This document shows, piece by piece, positions 26,654 to 34,433 of a stretch of 64,000 nucleotides of DNA; positions within the stretch are counted from its first letter, which is position 1, and every line of letters begins with the position of its first letter. The stretch comes from Jiulongibacter sp966250325 (GTDB lineage Bacteria > Bacteroidota > Bacteroidia > Cytophagales > Spirosomataceae). The notes under the pieces were generated by a model. That model did not search any database. It saw only the letters and a program-made list of their open reading frames with translations, and was not told the DNA's origin. The position numbers were made by a program, and so were the translations under genes. The stretch spans positions 119,931-183,930 of the forward strand of contig CBINGY010000003.1 of the NCBI GenBank assembly GCA_966250325.1, given 5' to 3'.

Positions 26654-26698
26654 CAGGTCGGAGACCTTAATTCACACCTACGAAGTCTCAGACTTCGC
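26654..26698. repeat. Palindromic intergenic unit, copy 1 (REP-like, 45 bp)
   Basis: The unit is two hairpins joined by TAATTCACACCTA. AGGTC-GGA-GACCT has a 5-bp stem. CGAAGTCT-C-AGACTTCG has an 8-bp stem with a single loop base. Such double-hairpin units are typical of dispersed REP-like elements. Copies also occur at 26787 and 28181. Confidence 0.75.
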
Positions 26699-26786
26699 AG
26701 AACGGGTTCTTCTTTTCCTTTTTGAAGATTCTACTGTGTGATGATCTTGTTTATTTAGCAAGAAAAGATGGTCTATGGATTTGCTT

Positions 26787-26831
26787 CAGGTCGGAGACCT
26801 TAATTCATACCTACGAAGTCTCAGACTTCGC
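26787..26831. repeat. Palindromic intergenic unit, copy 2
   Basis: This is identical to copy 1 except for one base in the linker (TTCATACC for TTCACACC). It is part of the second tandem unit. Confidence 0.75.
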
Positions 26832-26850
26832 TGCATTAGTTTATTTATTA

Positions 26851-26898
26851 GCTAAATTCACGTTAAAAAGGCTAATATATTGGCTAAATTTGCGTTAA
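26851..26898 (+). repeat. Short direct repeat upstream of the AAA ATPase gene
   Basis: GCTAAATTCACGTTAA (26851-26866) and GCTAAATTTGCGTTAA (26883-26898) match at 14 of 16 positions and are 32 bp apart, about three helical turns. The second copy contains TAAATTTG. It could be a regulator site or an alternative promoter. Confidence 0.55.
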
Positions 26899-26936
26899 TA
26901 AAGAAGTTTTATCGGATAAATTCTTGAATTTGTTTC

Positions 26937-26944
26937 TATCTTTG
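26937..26944 (+). promoter_or_regulatory. Candidate -7 element for the AAA ATPase gene (TATCTTTG)
   Basis: It matches TAnnTTTG and ends 17 bp before the ATG. Confidence 0.45.
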
Positions 26945-26961
26945 ATGTAAATCCGGTCAAA

Positions 26962-28092
26962 ATGATATCACGAATTATTCTGAATGCCTTGAAAGAGAAG
27001 CTGATACATTCAGATAAAATAATCATTCTTTATGGTGCCCGTCAGGTTGGAAAGACTACGCTGGTGAAGCACTTGCTTTCAGATTTACCCTACAAATCGC
27101 TTCAAATTAATGCAGATGAGTATCGTTATCAATCGCTTCTGTCTTCTGGAGATTTAAACCAACTGACCCGCGTGGTGGAAGGGTATGAACTGGTATTTAT
27201 TGATGAAGCTCAGCGGGTGCCAGATATTGGTCTGAATCTCAAAATATTACACGATGCCAGACCCGAGCTTAAATTAATTGTAACGGGCTCTTCCTCCTTT
27301 GAACTTGCCAATAGAACGAAGGAGCCTTTGACAGGAAGAACGTGGACCTTCACGCTTTTCCCGGTTTCTGTGGCAGAATTACGTCAGAGCATCAATGCTT
27401 TTGAGTTGGACGAAAAACTGGAAGAGTTGTTGCTCTATGGATTTTATCCAGATGTTTTAAACCTGAATTCATTCAATGAAAAGGCTGATTATTTAAGTGA
27501 ACTTAGTTCCTCCTATTTGTACAGGGATATTTTGGAAATATCCAGTATCAGACACGGCAACGAATTGAGCCGCTTACTTAGACTTTTGGCTTTTCAGATA
27601 GGTTCAGAGGTTTCTATGACCGAATTGGGCAACGCCTTGCAAATGAGCAAAGATACCGTAGCCAGCTATGTAGATTTATTAGAAAAGTCTTTTGTCCTGT
27701 TTCGTTTAACGGGCTTTAGCAGAAATCTCAGGAAAGAAATTTCGAAAAGAGATAAACTGTATTTTTTTGATTTGGGCGTAAGAAATGCACTGATTCAAAA
27801 TTTTCAGCCGCTTGAACTGCGTACCGATGTTGGTGCTCTTTGGGAGAATTTTCTGGTAATTGAACGGCTCAAACGTAACAAATACATAGGGAAAAGAGCT
27901 AATTCGTATTTTTGGAGAACGTATACGGGTGCGGAGCTGGATTATATTGAGGAAGAAGGCGGAAAACTAGATGCCTTTGAATTCAAGTTTACAAAGCATA
28001 AAGCAAAAGTGCCGGCTACCTGGGAATCTACTTATGCCAATTCCTCCTTCGAACTGATTAACAGGTATAATTTTCAGGAATTTTTGATCTGA
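26962..28092 (+). CDS. AAA-type ATPase with DUF4143 C-terminal domain
   Basis: This 376-residue protein is of the AAA_14/DUF4143 group, abundant in Bacteroidota and archaea and of unknown function. It has Walker A LYGARQVGKTT (GARQVGKT at 25-32), Walker B LVFIDEAQRV (DEAQ at 81-84) and a sensor-1 strand LIVTGSSSFEL. A winged-helix-like section follows (MTELGNALQMSKDTVASYVDLLEKSFVLFRL). The C-terminal domain ends in ELDYIEEEGGKLDAFEFKFTK, whose D...E-x-K spacing is reminiscent of PD-(D/E)XK nucleases. The gene is bracketed by palindromic repeats on both sides, a setting often seen for laterally spread, multi-copy ATPases of this group. Confidence 0.9.
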   Translation: MISRIILNALKEKLIHSDKIIILYGARQVGKTTLVKHLLSDLPYKSLQINADEYRYQSLLSSGDLNQLTRVVEGYELVFIDEAQRVPDIGLNLKILHDARPELKLIVTGSSSFELANRTKEPLTGRTWTFTLFPVSVAELRQSINAFELDEKLEELLLYGFYPDVLNLNSFNEKADYLSELSSSYLYRDILEISSIRHGNELSRLLRLLAFQIGSEVSMTELGNALQMSKDTVASYVDLLEKSFVLFRLTGFSRNLRKEISKRDKLYFFDLGVRNALIQNFQPLELRTDVGALWENFLVIERLKRNKYIGKRANSYFWRTYTGAELDYIEEEGGKLDAFEFKFTKHKAKVPATWESTYANSSFELINRYNFQEFLI

Positions 28093-28180
28093 TGGATGGA
28101 TTGTTGGCTGTATATACAAAATTTGGCACTATTGGACTAGTTTGACGGCCAGCAGTAAAGCTAAGTCGGTATTTACTTTT

Positions 28181-28225
28181 CAGGTTGGAGGCCTCAATTC
28201 ACACCTGCGAGGTCTCAAACTTAGC
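28181..28225. repeat. Palindromic intergenic unit, copy 3 (diverged)
   Basis: It aligns with copy 1 over 45 bp with seven substitutions. Both changes in the first hairpin arms keep pairing as G-T wobbles (AGGTT/GGCCT). In the second hairpin six of eight pairs remain. It has the same orientation as the copies upstream of the ATPase. Confidence 0.65.
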
Positions 28226-28283
28226 ATAATATAGGGATGCAATCTGACTTAAGTCAACCGAATACTCTTTGCCATTATTTCCC

Positions 28284-28291
28284 TAGTTTTG
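28284..28291 (+). promoter_or_regulatory. Candidate -7 element for the aldo/keto reductase (TAGTTTTG)
   Basis: It matches TAnnTTTG and ends 21 bp before the ATG. The -33 region is not recognisable. Confidence 0.4.
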
Positions 28292-28312
28292 CTTTGATTA
28301 ACAGGATTAGCC

Positions 28313-29134
28313 ATGAGATCACCGGAAATTATTCTAAACAATGGTATCAAAATGCCACAGCTGGGGCTGGGTGTTTTTGAAGAAGATTTTGATATATCCA
28401 AAACTGCAGAAGCCGTAAAATTTGCCATTGAGCTTGGTTACCGGCACATTGATACTGCCGCGGTTTATCGTAATGAAGAGGAGGTAGGTAAGGCTTTGAA
28501 ATGTGTGGGTGTGTCTCGCGATGAGCTCTTTATCACTACCAAAGTCTGGGATACAGATCAGGGCTATGAATCTGCTTTGCGGGCTTTTGATAAGAGTTTA
28601 CAAGCCCTGCAGCTTGATTATATCGATCTGTATCTGGTTCATTGGCCGGTGCGTGAAAAACGAAAAGACACCTGGCGTGCTTTGGAAAAAATCTATGAAG
28701 AGGGACGTGTACGGGCTATCGGTATTTCCAATTACCTGGTGCCGCATCTGGATGAACTGGAAACGTATGCTAACGTGGTGCCGGCAGTAAATCAGCTGGA
28801 GCATACTCCTTTTTGCAATATGACCGATACCCATCTGAAGTGTAAATCTATGGGCATCGCTGTGGAGAGCTATTCGCCTCTGGTGCGGGGATTAAAACGT
28901 AATCATCCGGCACTGCTTGGTGTAGCCGAAAAACATGGAATGACCACTTTTCAGGTACTCATAAGATGGGCTCTGGATCAGGGCGTAATCACGATTCCCA
29001 AGAGCAGTAAGCCCGAGCGTATCAAAGACAATTTTGAAAGTCTGAACTTTCGCCTCGATGCGGCAGATTTGGAAGCCTTGTCTACCCTTCATGACGGTAC
29101 ACGCGTGGCAGCAGATCCCATGGATTATTTATAG
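28313..29134 (+). CDS. Aldo/keto reductase (AKR3/AKR5-like)
   Basis: This is a 273-residue NADPH-dependent carbonyl reductase with a single TIM-barrel. The full catalytic tetrad is visible: Asp47 in GYRHIDTAAVYRNEEEVG, Tyr52, Lys77 in ITTKVW and His110 in LYLVHWP. The C-terminal cofactor block ITIPKSSKPERIKDNF (Lys and Arg contacting the 2'-phosphate) points to NADPH. The closest general type is the 2,5-diketo-D-gluconate or methylglyoxal reductase group. The physiological substrate cannot be set. The SGNH lipoprotein follows on the same strand after about 50 bp. Confidence 0.93.
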   Translation: MRSPEIILNNGIKMPQLGLGVFEEDFDISKTAEAVKFAIELGYRHIDTAAVYRNEEEVGKALKCVGVSRDELFITTKVWDTDQGYESALRAFDKSLQALQLDYIDLYLVHWPVREKRKDTWRALEKIYEEGRVRAIGISNYLVPHLDELETYANVVPAVNQLEHTPFCNMTDTHLKCKSMGIAVESYSPLVRGLKRNHPALLGVAEKHGMTTFQVLIRWALDQGVITIPKSSKPERIKDNFESLNFRLDAADLEALSTLHDGTRVAADPMDYL

Positions 29135-29185
29135 TACCTGCTTCCTCAAAAAGCCGTATTATTGTGTTTTAACCTGCCTTATGAA

Positions 29186-29872
29186 ATGAAAAAAGTCTTT
29201 GTCCTAATTTCTCTTCTTTTTCTGTTTACAGGCTGCGATGTATATAAGAAATATGCTGACACCGCAGAAAAATGGGAAAACGAAATTACTGATCTGGAGT
29301 ATCAGGATGATATTGAATCCTATTCAGATGATGCCGTTTTGTTTATAGGAAGCTCCAGCATTCGGCTTTGGAAGAATATTAAAGAAGATATGGCTCCGTA
29401 CGAACCTATAAGAAGAGGCTACGGCGGAGCTCATTTTTCTGACCTCGTACATTTTACCAAAAGACTTGTTTACCCCCATAAATTTCAGGCCTTGTGCATT
29501 TTTGTGGCCAATGATATTACCGGTGGAGAAAACGACCTAACGGTGAAAGAGGTAATGACTCTGTTCAAAGAAGTGGTTAGAACGGTGCGTGTCAAATATC
29601 CCGATGTACCGATCTTTCAGATTGCTGTAACACCCACCAGCAGTCGATGGAAAGTATGGCCTGAAATTCAGAAATTGAATTCGGAGTTCAGAGCGTATTG
29701 TGAAACACATGACAATATGTATTTTATTGATCCGGCAGAAAGGTATCTCAATGCACAGGGTACGCCTCGTGATGAACTTTTTATTGGCGATAAACTGCAT
29801 CAAAATCAGGATGGTTATGACATCTGGGCTGAAGAAATTAAAAAGGAACTTGATAAGGTATTAAAGAAATGA
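29186..29872 (+). CDS. SGNH/GDSL-like lipoprotein hydrolase
   Basis: The 228-residue lipoprotein starts at the ATG of MKKVFVLISLLFLFTGC (Cys17). The TTG eight codons upstream gives a worse signal peptide. The fold is SGNH with a variant block I, FIGSSSIRLW, where the usual G-D-S is G-S-S. Next come RRGYGGAHFSD (block II), VANDITGG (block III Asn) and DKLHQNQDGY with the Asp/His pair. This GSSS-type group occurs widely in Bacteroidota. Its stop overlaps the start of the lactonase gene as ATGA, so the two are translationally coupled. Confidence 0.85.
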   Translation: MKKVFVLISLLFLFTGCDVYKKYADTAEKWENEITDLEYQDDIESYSDDAVLFIGSSSIRLWKNIKEDMAPYEPIRRGYGGAHFSDLVHFTKRLVYPHKFQALCIFVANDITGGENDLTVKEVMTLFKEVVRTVRVKYPDVPIFQIAVTPTSSRWKVWPEIQKLNSEFRAYCETHDNMYFIDPAERYLNAQGTPRDELFIGDKLHQNQDGYDIWAEEIKKELDKVLKK

Positions 29873-30999
29873 TAAAAAGTGTTAAATCGCTCGCAATGTG
29901 TGCGTTGGCTACTATGTTGGCATGTACATCTGAAACTAAAGAGGAGCAAACCGAAGAGCCTGTAAAAGAAATTACTATGCTGGTGGGTACGTACACCAAG
30001 CGGGATAGCGATGGGATTTATTTTTACAAGTTTAATCCAGAAACGGGAGATGCCCGGCTGGTATCGGTTACCGGAGATATTATTGACCCCTCTTTTCTGG
30101 CGGTTTCGCCCGATAAAAAGTTTGTTTACTCAGTTAGTGAAACCGATGGAGGAAGTATCTATGCCTATGCTCTGGGAGATACTAGTCTCACTTTTCTTAA
30201 TTATGCTCCTTCCGGTGGGGTTCATCCCTGCTATGTGGAGGTGGATAAATCGGGCAAGTATGTATTTGCGGGGAACTATTCCAGCGGGTCGGTCGGTGTA
30301 CTACCCGTTGACTCAAAAGGTGAAGTGGGTAATCCTCTTCAGGAAATTCAGCACAAAGGAAGTGGACCTAATAAGGAAAGACAGGAAGCACCTCATGTGC
30401 ACTCGGTCAATGTATCTCCCAATAACCGCGATGTATATGTTCCGGATCTGGGAATTGATGAAGTGGTAGCTTACCGACTTGACCCTGCAACCGGAAGGCT
30501 TACTGCTGGTCAAAGTGTAAAAGTAACAGCGGGCTCGGGACCCCGTCATTTTACCTTTCACCCCAATGGTAAGTTTGCCTATGTGGTGCAGGAGCTCACC
30601 GGAAGTATAACTGCTTACACCTATTCAGATAGTTCTTTGGTGGAAATAGAGGAGGTGAGCACATTACCAGAAGGATATGAGGGTGATAACAGCTCGGCAG
30701 ATATTCATATTTCGCCGGATGGCAAGTTTTTGTATGCCTCTAACCGCTTTCATGACAGTATCGTAGTTTTTGCGATTGATTCGGCTACGGGTAAACTTTC
30801 ACTGGTAAGTCACCATTCCGTGATGGGTCAGGTGCCTCGTAATTTTGCTATTACTCCAGACGGAAAGTTTTTGCTGGTAGCCAATCAGGAAACCGATCAT
30901 ATCGTGGTATTTACCCGGGATATGAAGACAGGAAAACTGGAGCCTAATGGCAAGGAAATCAAGGTGTCTATGCCTGTTTGCATTAAGTTTATTGACTGA
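29869..30999 (+). CDS. Lactonase-family seven-bladed beta-propeller lipoprotein
   Basis: The 376-residue protein of the 6-phosphogluconolactonase YbhE/lactonase family has repeated blade motifs such as DPSFLAVSPDKKFVYSVSE, HPCYVEVDKSGKYVFAGNY, GPRHFTFHPNGKFAYVVQE, ADIHISPDGKFLYASNR and VPRNFAITPDGKFLLVANQ. The N-terminus is a lipoprotein signal (LATMLAC, Cys19), so it is on the periplasmic side rather than in the cytosolic pentose phosphate pathway. Extracytoplasmic sugar-lactone hydrolysis is likely. It is coupled to the SGNH lipoprotein. Confidence 0.88.
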   Translation: MIKSVKSLAMCALATMLACTSETKEEQTEEPVKEITMLVGTYTKRDSDGIYFYKFNPETGDARLVSVTGDIIDPSFLAVSPDKKFVYSVSETDGGSIYAYALGDTSLTFLNYAPSGGVHPCYVEVDKSGKYVFAGNYSSGSVGVLPVDSKGEVGNPLQEIQHKGSGPNKERQEAPHVHSVNVSPNNRDVYVPDLGIDEVVAYRLDPATGRLTAGQSVKVTAGSGPRHFTFHPNGKFAYVVQELTGSITAYTYSDSSLVEIEEVSTLPEGYEGDNSSADIHISPDGKFLYASNRFHDSIVVFAIDSATGKLSLVSHHSVMGQVPRNFAITPDGKFLLVANQETDHIVVFTRDMKTGKLEPNGKEIKVSMPVCIKFID

Positions 31000-31068
31000 T
31001 TGAGTAAGGGAATTCCGCTTTTTACACCTATTTAATCTCATTTTTAGGTTTCTGACAGATTAATGGCC

Positions 31069-31076
31069 TAGTTTTG
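31069..31076 (+). promoter_or_regulatory. Candidate -7 element (TAGTTTTG)
   Basis: It matches TAnnTTTG and lies 29 bp before the start of the propeller-like lipoprotein gene. Confidence 0.4.
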
Positions 31077-31105
31077 GCGTTTCTTACGAAGCGATCCATT
31101 AAGTT

Positions 31106-32026
31106 ATGAAGAGAGGCCTTGCCTGTTTATTGTTCGGTTTTGTTTGTCAATCCTGTTTTTTGTTTACCGGAGGTGACGGACCTAAACCGATTGGGCCAGA
31201 CCCTGATCCGCTTCCTGAATTTCTTGAGTCTCCTACGCTTTATCCTATTAAGCCGGGTCCGATTGACGAGGCCTCAGGAATGGTAGCATCCACCACGATG
31301 CCGGGTTACCTTTGGGTACATGAAGATAGCGGCAGCCCTTCTGAGATTCACCTGATTTCTACATCAGGAGCGTATGCAGGTAAGATAGATTTGTGGGCGT
31401 ATAACCGCGACTGGGAAGATTTAGCCGATGGGCCTGGTCCGGAAGCTGGTGTGAATTACCTTTATCTGGGTGACATTGGAGATAATGCAGAGAATCTGGA
31501 GGTACACATGATTTTCAGGTTAAAAGAGCCGCGTTCGCTCAATGAAAACTACCCGGCTTTTGAAGAGATTCGTTTTAAATATGCCGACAGGCCCATGGGA
31601 CTTGATTGTGAGGCCATGCTGGTGGACCCGGCAACCAAAGACATTTACATTATTTCGAAACGGCAGCTTTTCAGTGTTCGGGTTTACCGACTGAAATTTC
31701 CATATAGCACCACTACCGAAAATACCGCGGAATTTATAGGTACTATTCCGCTCTCGGCTATTACAGCAGCAGATATTTCGGCAGATGGTCAGCAGATTAT
31801 CATGAAAAGTTACGATGCGGCCTATTACTGGAAAAGAAAAGATGGGGAAAGTATCTATCAGACTCTTTCACGTACCCGGGATATAGGTTTACCTTATTTT
31901 GTGGAGCCACAGGGAGAAGCCCTATGTTTTGATCAGAAAGAGGAAGGTTATTTCACGCTATCAGAGAGGCCAGATGGTACGGCATCGGTGAATCTGCAAT
32001 ATTATTCCAGGAAGATCAAAGAATAG
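31106..32026 (+). CDS. Lipoprotein with beta-propeller-like repeats, function unknown
   Basis: The 306-residue lipoprotein has its lipobox at VCQSC (Cys17), then a Pro/Asp/Gly linker (GPKPIGPDPDPLPE) that would tether the domain to the membrane. The domain shows IDEASGMVAST, YLWVHEDSGSPSEIHLIS, WEDLADGPG, YLYLGDIGDNAEN, DCEAMLVDPATKDIYIISKR and GEALCFDQKEEGYFTLSE. These spaced acidic strands resemble the phytase-like/SdiA-regulated propeller group and may hold calcium. The enzymatic role is unknown. It ends at a strong bidirectional terminator shared with ffh. Confidence 0.8.
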   Translation: MKRGLACLLFGFVCQSCFLFTGGDGPKPIGPDPDPLPEFLESPTLYPIKPGPIDEASGMVASTTMPGYLWVHEDSGSPSEIHLISTSGAYAGKIDLWAYNRDWEDLADGPGPEAGVNYLYLGDIGDNAENLEVHMIFRLKEPRSLNENYPAFEEIRFKYADRPMGLDCEAMLVDPATKDIYIISKRQLFSVRVYRLKFPYSTTTENTAEFIGTIPLSAITAADISADGQQIIMKSYDAAYYWKRKDGESIYQTLSRTRDIGLPYFVEPQGEALCFDQKEEGYFTLSERPDGTASVNLQYYSRKIKE

Positions 32027-32057
32027 GAAGCTCTGTTGTCTGGCAAATAAACGGATA

Positions 32058-32089
32058 TAAAAATAGGAGGTCACCACCTCCTATTTTTA
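32058..32089. terminator. Bidirectional intrinsic terminator
   Basis: TAAAAATAGGAGGT and ACCTCCTATTTTTA form a perfect 14-bp stem around a 4-nt loop. The A/T-rich ends give a U-run in both directions. It serves the lipoprotein on the left and ffh on the right. Confidence 0.93.
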
Positions 32090-32107
32090 CTTATGCATGA
32101 TAAGTGT

Positions 32108-33427
32108 CTAGCCAAACATTTTCCCCATGCGGCCGGCTCCCTGCATTTTGTTCATTTTCTTCATCATTTTCCGCATCTGGTCAAACTGCTTCAGCAAATT
32201 ATTGACCTGTTGAATGGAGGTGCCACTTCCTTTGGCAATCCGCTTTCTGCGGCTTCCGTCTATCAGATCTGGATTTTCCCGCTCAATAGGCGTCATAGAA
32301 AGGATTACAGCCTCAATAGGCTTGAAGGAGTCGTTATCTATATCAATATCTTTGATGGCTTTGCCCATGCCCGGAATCATGCCCATGAGGTCTTTTACAT
32401 TCCCCATTTTCTTAATCTGCTGCAACTGGCTCAAGAAATCGTTCAGGTCAAACTTATTTTCCCGCATTTTCTTATTCAGCTTGCGGGCTTCGTCTTCGTC
32501 ATAAGCCTGCTGAGCACGTTCTACCAAAGAGATGACATCTCCCATGCCCAGGATCCTGTTCGCCATCCTGTCGGGGTGGAAGATGTCCAGATCTTCCATT
32601 TTTTCACCCGTTGACATGAATTTGATCGGCTTATCTACCACGGCCTTCACCGATAAAGCAGCACCCCCACGGGAATCACCATCGAGTTTGGTAAGCACCA
32701 CTCCGTCAAAATCCAGGCGATCGTTGAAGGTTTTGGCGGTATTTACGGCATCCTGACCCGTCATGGAATCCACCACAAACAGGATTTCAGTAGGATTAAT
32801 CGCTTTTTTGATGTTTTTTACCTCCTGCATCATCACTTCATCAACAGCGAGACGACCGGCGGTATCTACTATCACAATGCTTTTTCCTTTGGCTTTTGCC
32901 TCTTTGACGGCATTTTGAGCAATCTCTACCGCATTTTTGTTTTCGGGTTCAGCATATACATCTACGCCGATCTGTTCACCCAGTACTTTCAGCTGCGTGA
33001 TGGCCGCGGGTCGGTAGATGTCACCGGCCACAAGTAAGACCTGCTTTCCCTGTTTTTTGAGGTAATTGGCAAATTTTCCCGTAAAAGTAGTTTTACCTGA
33101 ACCCTGCAAACCAGCGATAAGAACTATAGCCGGAGTGCCCTTGAGATTCACAGACTCTGCCCGCGAACCCATAAGACGGGTAAGCTCTTCCTGAACAATC
33201 TTGGTGAATAACTGACCCGGCTCCACGGCAATATTCACTTTGCGATCGAGGGCTTCCTGTTTAACGCGGTCAGTTACCTCTTTGGCTACTTTATAGTTGA
33301 CGTCGGCATCCATAAGTGCCCGACGGATTTCCTTTACGGTGGCAGCGATATTTACATCGGTGATTCTTCCCTTCCCCTTGAGGGTTTTAAAGGCACCGGC
33401 CAGTTTATCCTGTAAGCTTTCAAACAT
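32108..33427 (-). CDS. ffh: Signal recognition particle protein Ffh
   Basis: Ffh is the SRP54 GTPase that, with SRP RNA, delivers signal-sequence proteins to FtsY and the Sec translocon. The 439-residue product starts at MFESLQDKLAGAFKTLKGKG. The longer frame, with 11 more codons, would run into the promoter -7 box. The GTPase motifs are GLQGSGKTTFTGKFA (G1, from about 106), DTAGRLAVD (G3) and TKLDGDSRGG (G4). The methionine-rich M domain ends in QMRKMMKKMNKMQGAG. It is monocistronic, with terminators at both ends. Confidence 0.98.
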   Translation of the reverse strand: MFESLQDKLAGAFKTLKGKGRITDVNIAATVKEIRRALMDADVNYKVAKEVTDRVKQEALDRKVNIAVEPGQLFTKIVQEELTRLMGSRAESVNLKGTPAIVLIAGLQGSGKTTFTGKFANYLKKQGKQVLLVAGDIYRPAAITQLKVLGEQIGVDVYAEPENKNAVEIAQNAVKEAKAKGKSIVIVDTAGRLAVDEVMMQEVKNIKKAINPTEILFVVDSMTGQDAVNTAKTFNDRLDFDGVVLTKLDGDSRGGAALSVKAVVDKPIKFMSTGEKMEDLDIFHPDRMANRILGMGDVISLVERAQQAYDEDEARKLNKKMRENKFDLNDFLSQLQQIKKMGNVKDLMGMIPGMGKAIKDIDIDNDSFKPIEAVILSMTPIERENPDLIDGSRRKRIAKGSGTSIQQVNNLLKQFDQMRKMMKKMNKMQGAGRMGKMFG

Positions 33428-33457
33428 GCTTAATGAGCTGATTTTTAAAATGGAGTG

Positions 33458-33465
33458 CAAATTTA
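33458..33465 (-). promoter_or_regulatory. Candidate -7 element for ffh (TAAATTTG, minus strand)
   Basis: It matches TAnnTTTG and lies 30 bp ahead of the MFESL start. It overlaps the start of the alternative longer reading frame, supporting the shorter protein. Confidence 0.5.
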
Positions 33466-33489
33466 GGTATTCGCAGGCAGGTTTTGAAA

Positions 33490-33522
33490 TAAAAAAAACT
33501 CCCGACTCATCGGAGCCGGGAG
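33490..33522 (-). terminator. Intrinsic terminator of the small secreted protein gene
   Basis: CTCCCGACTC and GAGCCGGGAG pair with one mismatch around a 4-nt loop. On the minus strand the stem is followed by eight U residues. Confidence 0.87.
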
Positions 33523-33575
33523 CTTTTCTGCAAAGGTTTTGAGAGACTACCTTGTTTGCAATACCCTTTTCATAC

Positions 33576-33944
33576 TTACTTACCCAGGGCTACTGCGTTA
33601 CGAACCACCTGAGTTTTGATCTCAAAAGGTTTTTTCACGCTTTGGTCACCAGAAGTAAGTACGATGGTGTAATTGCCATCTGGCAAAGAAGCCAGATCAA
33701 GGATTTTCGCGAAAGACGTTTCAGTTATCACTTCTTTGTAGAGTACATCTCCACCCTGAGCTTTAACTTCTACGATTGATTTATCTGTAAGATTAAATGC
33801 AGTCACTTTGAATTTCAGACCTTCCATGGTTTTCACAGTAAGATCAGAGCCCACTACGTTTTTAACAAACATGTGGTCGTGTGCGAAGCTTGTTGATGCC
33901 GATACTCCCACCAGCATTACGATTAAAACAATTAGTTTTTTCAT
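33576..33944 (-). CDS. Small secreted protein of unknown function
   Basis: The 122-residue protein has a clear signal peptide (MKKLIVLIVMLVGVSASTSFA, cleavage before HDH). The mature 100 residues form about seven predicted strands: LTVKTMEGLKFKVTAFN, SIVEVKAQGGDVLYKEVI, FAKILDLASLPDGNYTIVLTSG and KKPFEIKTQVV. The pattern LASLPDGNYTIVLTSGD resembles the Ig-like C-terminal modules common in this phylum (type IX secretion-type tails contain L-P-x-G-x-Y). Here it is the body of the protein and no further cargo domain is present. It is a single-gene unit with its own terminator. Confidence 0.8.
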   Translation of the reverse strand: MKKLIVLIVMLVGVSASTSFAHDHMFVKNVVGSDLTVKTMEGLKFKVTAFNLTDKSIVEVKAQGGDVLYKEVITETSFAKILDLASLPDGNYTIVLTSGDQSVKKPFEIKTQVVRNAVALGK

Positions 33945-34433
33945 TTCTGTTTTTGTTTAGTTTCTTTGATTAAAATCTTAAAAAATTACATTTCTGATTT
34001 GTAATCTCTGAAAGCCTTTGACTCTGCAAACATAGGTCTATTGCGTAATACGAGGCAATAGGCTGTCAATGCCCTCTGAAAAGTTCATCTCACGATCCTA
34101 CGAAAAACTTAGAATAATACAATGATTAGTCGTATCATAACACAAGTACTTGAAAAAGTGCAATGCTTTTTAATATTAGCTTAATATCAATGAGTTACAG
34201 AATTTCAAGAAAAGTATTGGACTCTGAAAGGAATGAAAACAAAGAATACTACGGAAAGTGCAAATTGAACTTTTTGGTATATGACTCAAGTCTCATTGCT
34301 ACCAGAATTTTGAGTCGTTTTAATAGGTATATGGGAGTCAACCGTACTATTGAGTGACCTTCTAATCTCCTAGACTATGGTCTGAAAACCATCGAAACCT
34401 CGTAAATTGCCCCTATCACCTTATTGATATAGT
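33945..34433. other. 489-bp intergenic region without a supported gene
   Basis: No conserved protein, tRNA or known RNA was recognised. It contains a perfect 7-bp inverted repeat (CTATTGC at 34038-34044, GCAATAG at 34055-34061) and low-complexity A/T sequence. A 64-codon frame at 34163-34357 has no signal peptide, no family resemblance and no initiation context. The region could hide a small RNA or long leaders. Confidence 0.5.

Larger units (their letters stand above)
26571..26831. repeat. 133-bp tandem direct repeat (two copies)
   Basis: Copy one spans 26571-26703 and copy two 26704-26831. The period is exactly 133 bp. Over the 128 aligned bases only two differ: CTCCAGG versus CTTCAGG, and TTCACACC versus TTCATACC. 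Each copy holds a TCTTG/CAAGA stem and, at its end, the 45-bp palindromic unit described separately. Confidence 0.95.
26504..26961. other. Repeat-rich intergenic region between hemA and the AAA ATPase gene
   Basis: This 458-bp stretch has no convincing gene. It contains a 133-bp tandem duplication (26571-26831), palindromic units inside each copy, a short 32-bp-phased direct repeat (26851-26898) and a -7-like box (26937). Open frames over it are products of the repeat. Confidence 0.7.

Noticed and set aside
26571..26831. Possible CRISPR array
   Set aside because: There are only two long abutting copies with no unique spacers between short repeats and no cas genes; it is a tandem duplication with palindromes.
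26962..28092. AAA/DUF4143 ATPase as a dedicated phage-defence gene
   Set aside because: The family is widespread without an established role, and no toxin, nuclease partner or other defence gene adjoins it; the repeat setting alone is not enough.
29186..29872. Inactivated SGNH hydrolase because the GDS motif reads GSS
   Set aside because: The GSSS form with intact downstream Asn and Asp/His blocks is a recurrent active-looking subgroup, so a pseudoenzyme call is not supported.
32093..32614. Plus-strand frame opposite ffh
   Set aside because: It begins just beyond the bidirectional terminator and is antisense to the highly conserved M domain of Ffh.
34163..34357. 64-codon frame in the large intergenic region
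   Set aside because: It has no signal peptide, no initiation context, no family resemblance and no neighbours that suggest a role.
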